Source: Candidatus Atribacteria bacterium (lineage in GTDB: Bacteria > Atribacterota > JS1 > SB-45 > 34-128). Taken from it: a stretch of 15,107 nucleotides of DNA. The stretch covers positions 1 through 15,107 of the forward strand of contig DMCY01000107.1 of the NCBI GenBank assembly GCA_003451675.1, written 5' to 3'. How positions within the stretch are numbered: position 1 is the stretch's first letter; each line of letters starts with the position of its first letter. Below the pieces are notes generated by a model. The model was not told the origin of the DNA and made no database searches. It was given only the letters and a program-made list of their open reading frames with translations. Below, piece after piece: positions 13,935-15,107 of this stretch. The position numbers and the translations under genes were made by a program.

Positions 13935-14122
13935 TTCTGGATGAAAATAATGGGAGAGGGTTTTTCTATTACAGAAAAAAAGCCAAAGGGGCAAGATGTA
14001 TGATACATTTAAACTCTCAGGCAAAAGGACCATTGCCGGACAGAACTCTGGAAAGTTTTTTAATAAACACCGAAGGGGTAATTTCCGTTTTTTGGAAAAA
14101 TCTCTCAGGTAGAAAGACAGGG
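13935..14122 (+). promoter_or_regulatory. Tandem glycine riboswitch (two aptamers)
   Basis: Both aptamers of the glycine riboswitch family are visible. Aptamer 1 has GGAGAG at 13953-13958, GCCAAAGGGGCAA at 13982-13994 and CTCTCAGGCAAAAGGAC at 14014-14030. Aptamer 2 has CTCTGGAAAG at 14046-14055, CCGAAGGGG at 14070-14078, a P3-like hairpin TTTCC/GGAAA, and CTCTCAGG at 14102-14109 followed by AGAAAGACAG. The linker CAGAA (14041-14045) can pair with TTCTG (13935-13939), matching the leader-linker kink-turn stem known in this class. Closing stem P1 of aptamer 2 pairs CTCTG 14046-14050 with CAGGG 14118-14122. It controls pgeF and the gene after it. Confidence 0.95.
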
Positions 14123-14156
14123 TAAGAAATTCCGTTGGAGTATCTTACCCTTTTTT
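14120..14156 (+). terminator. Riboswitch-controlled intrinsic terminator
   Basis: GGGTAAGA (14120-14127) pairs perfectly with TCTTACCC (14143-14150). An inner TCC/GGA helix lies inside the loop, and TTTTTT at 14151-14156 follows. Its first three bases are also the last three of aptamer 2 stem P1, so glycine-stabilised P1 should block the terminator and turn expression on. Confidence 0.9.
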
Positions 14157-14207
14157 ATTTTAATACTGTATAAGCATTAAAAAATATTTCCAAAAAGAAG
14201 AGGTAGC

Positions 14208-15035
14208 ATGAACCAAGATTTTAAATTAGAAGAACTTGGACAAATAAAATATTTTAGCTGTAGAGAATTGGATAGCACTAACTTAGTAATAAATGCTTTT
14301 ACCATAAGATTTGGCGGAGTAAGCGAGTCTCCTTTTAACAATCTTAATTTGGCCTATAATGTAAACGATAAAGAAAGTTATGTAGCAGAAAACAGAAAAA
14401 TAATTTTGGATGTTTTGAACATTGATTATCGAAATACTGTATCAGCACAACAAGTCCATAAAGATAAAATAGCTCTTGTAAGAAAAGAAGATAAAGGCAA
14501 AGGAGCTTTTAAATATTCTAACGGGATTGCGGAAACTGATGCCTTGATAACGGATACACCAGGCATACCACTTTTGATGTGTTATGCTGATTGTGTGCCT
14601 ATTTTTATTTTAGACCCAATCAAAAAAGCTGTTGCCTTAATTCATAGTGGAAGAAGAGGGACAGAATTGGAATTAACTCTAAAGACTTTAACTAAGATGA
14701 AAAAAATCTTTGAGACGAATCCTCGCTTCTGCCTGGCTGCCATTTTTCCTTCTATTGGTCCCTGCTGTTATAGTATTAAAGAGCCAAATAAAATTGATAG
14801 TTATTGGCTGAATAAAGACAAAATTAATAGCGAAGCAACTTCTAAGCAAAATAGAAGTGGACGGAGTCTTGATTTGAAAAAAGCAAACTATTGGCAACTG
14901 ATTAAAGCCGGGGTACCGGAAAAGAATATTTTTGTTAATGAAATTTGTACGGCAGATCACTCTGAACTTTTCTTTTCCTACCGAAGGGATAAGGGAAATA
15001 CTGGTCGTATGGCTGCCATCTTTATGTTAAAGTAA
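14208..15035 (+). CDS. pgeF: Peptidoglycan editing factor PgeF / YfiH (laccase-domain, purine nucleoside phosphorylase family)
   Basis: Members of the YfiH/DUF152 family are copper- or zinc-binding enzymes. The E. coli protein was shown genetically to remove L-Ser wrongly placed at the first position of peptidoglycan precursors, and others show purine nucleoside phosphorylase or adenosine deaminase activity. The family motifs are present: RFGGVSESPFNNLNLAYNVND, QQVHKD with His 84, ETDALITDTPGIPLLMCYADCVP with Cys 129, HSGRRG with His 146, and IGPCCYSI. His 84, Cys 129 and His 146 are the expected metal ligands. The usual HAGWRG reads HSGRRG here, with Arg for Trp. The length of 275 is normal. 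ATG 14208 follows GAGG by 4 bases. The gene lies directly behind a glycine riboswitch and 31 bases before another gene, so it is first in a glycine-induced operon. Confidence 0.92.
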   Translation: MNQDFKLEELGQIKYFSCRELDSTNLVINAFTIRFGGVSESPFNNLNLAYNVNDKESYVAENRKIILDVLNIDYRNTVSAQQVHKDKIALVRKEDKGKGAFKYSNGIAETDALITDTPGIPLLMCYADCVPIFILDPIKKAVALIHSGRRGTELELTLKTLTKMKKIFETNPRFCLAAIFPSIGPCCYSIKEPNKIDSYWLNKDKINSEATSKQNRSGRSLDLKKANYWQLIKAGVPEKNIFVNEICTADHSELFFSYRRDKGNTGRMAAIFMLK

Positions 15036-15066
15036 TAAAAATAAATATTTTAATACGGAGGAAGGT

Positions 15067-15107
15067 ATGCGGATAAAAGAGCACCCCATTTTAGAATTTA
15101 ATCAAAA
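15067..15107 (+). CDS. 5' end of a gene, possibly a small 2Fe-2S protein (partial)
   Basis: ATG 15067 follows a strong ribosome site, GGAGG at 15057-15061, and opens MRIKEHPILEFNQ before the window ends. That start resembles the N-terminus of small 2Fe-2S ferredoxin-like proteins related to HcnA and to the N-terminal part of sarcosine oxidase alpha, which often begin with a similar EHPIL segment. With only 13 residues this is recognition by eye and weak. If right, it fits glycine control, because relatives act in oxidation of glycine, sarcosine or proline. Confidence 0.5.
   Translation, partial: MRIKEHPILEFNQ

Overview
The window comes from a low-GC bacterium (roughly one third G+C by eye) that can live without oxygen. 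It carries the second half of a division and cell wall (dcw) cluster, then a class III (oxygen-sensitive) ribonucleotide reductase locus, then a glycine riboswitch operon. All genes lie on the + strand. The combination of AT-rich genes, an anaerobic nucleotide pathway and long spacers full of short degenerate repeats reminds me of candidate anaerobic lineages such as Atribacterota. That placement is a guess; no rRNA or other taxonomic marker is present.

Layout. 1-473 is a repeat-rich spacer. 474-8716 holds ftsW, murG, murC, murB, ftsQ/divIB, ftsA and ftsZ in the classical order. No ddl is present between murB and ftsQ, where a 339-base repeat spacer sits instead. 9020-9469 is nrdR behind a promoter carrying NrdR-box-like dyads. 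9924-12350 is nrdD, 12749-13003 a small CPHC redoxin and 13000-13710 nrdG. 13935-14156 is a tandem glycine riboswitch with an intrinsic terminator, followed by pgeF/yfiH (14208-15035) and the first 13 codons of a further gene that resembles a small 2Fe-2S protein.

How the parts fit. MurC, MurB and MurG make and finish the peptidoglycan precursors. FtsW polymerises lipid II at the septum, FtsQ is part of the divisome, and FtsA anchors FtsZ filaments to the membrane. NrdR senses nucleotide state and represses ribonucleotide reductase genes. NrdD makes dNTP precursors anaerobically, NrdG installs its glycyl radical, and the CPHC protein is a candidate electron donor. PgeF removes wrongly incorporated first amino acids from wall precursors made by MurC. 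A glycine-sensing leader directly in front of it is therefore an unexpectedly logical pairing.

The most unusual feature is the content of the spacers. Every spacer longer than about 110 bases contains degenerate tandem arrays with an exact 7-base period, in several unrelated sequence families, and a separate GTTA/TAAC family with an exact 8-base period. The arrays occur in both orientations. I saw none in the coding sequences or in the short gene junctions. One spacer also carries a 74-base element made of two perfect palindromes inside GTAGGGG/CCCCTAC ends. These repeats, and the glycine switch on a wall-editing gene, are what I would look at first.
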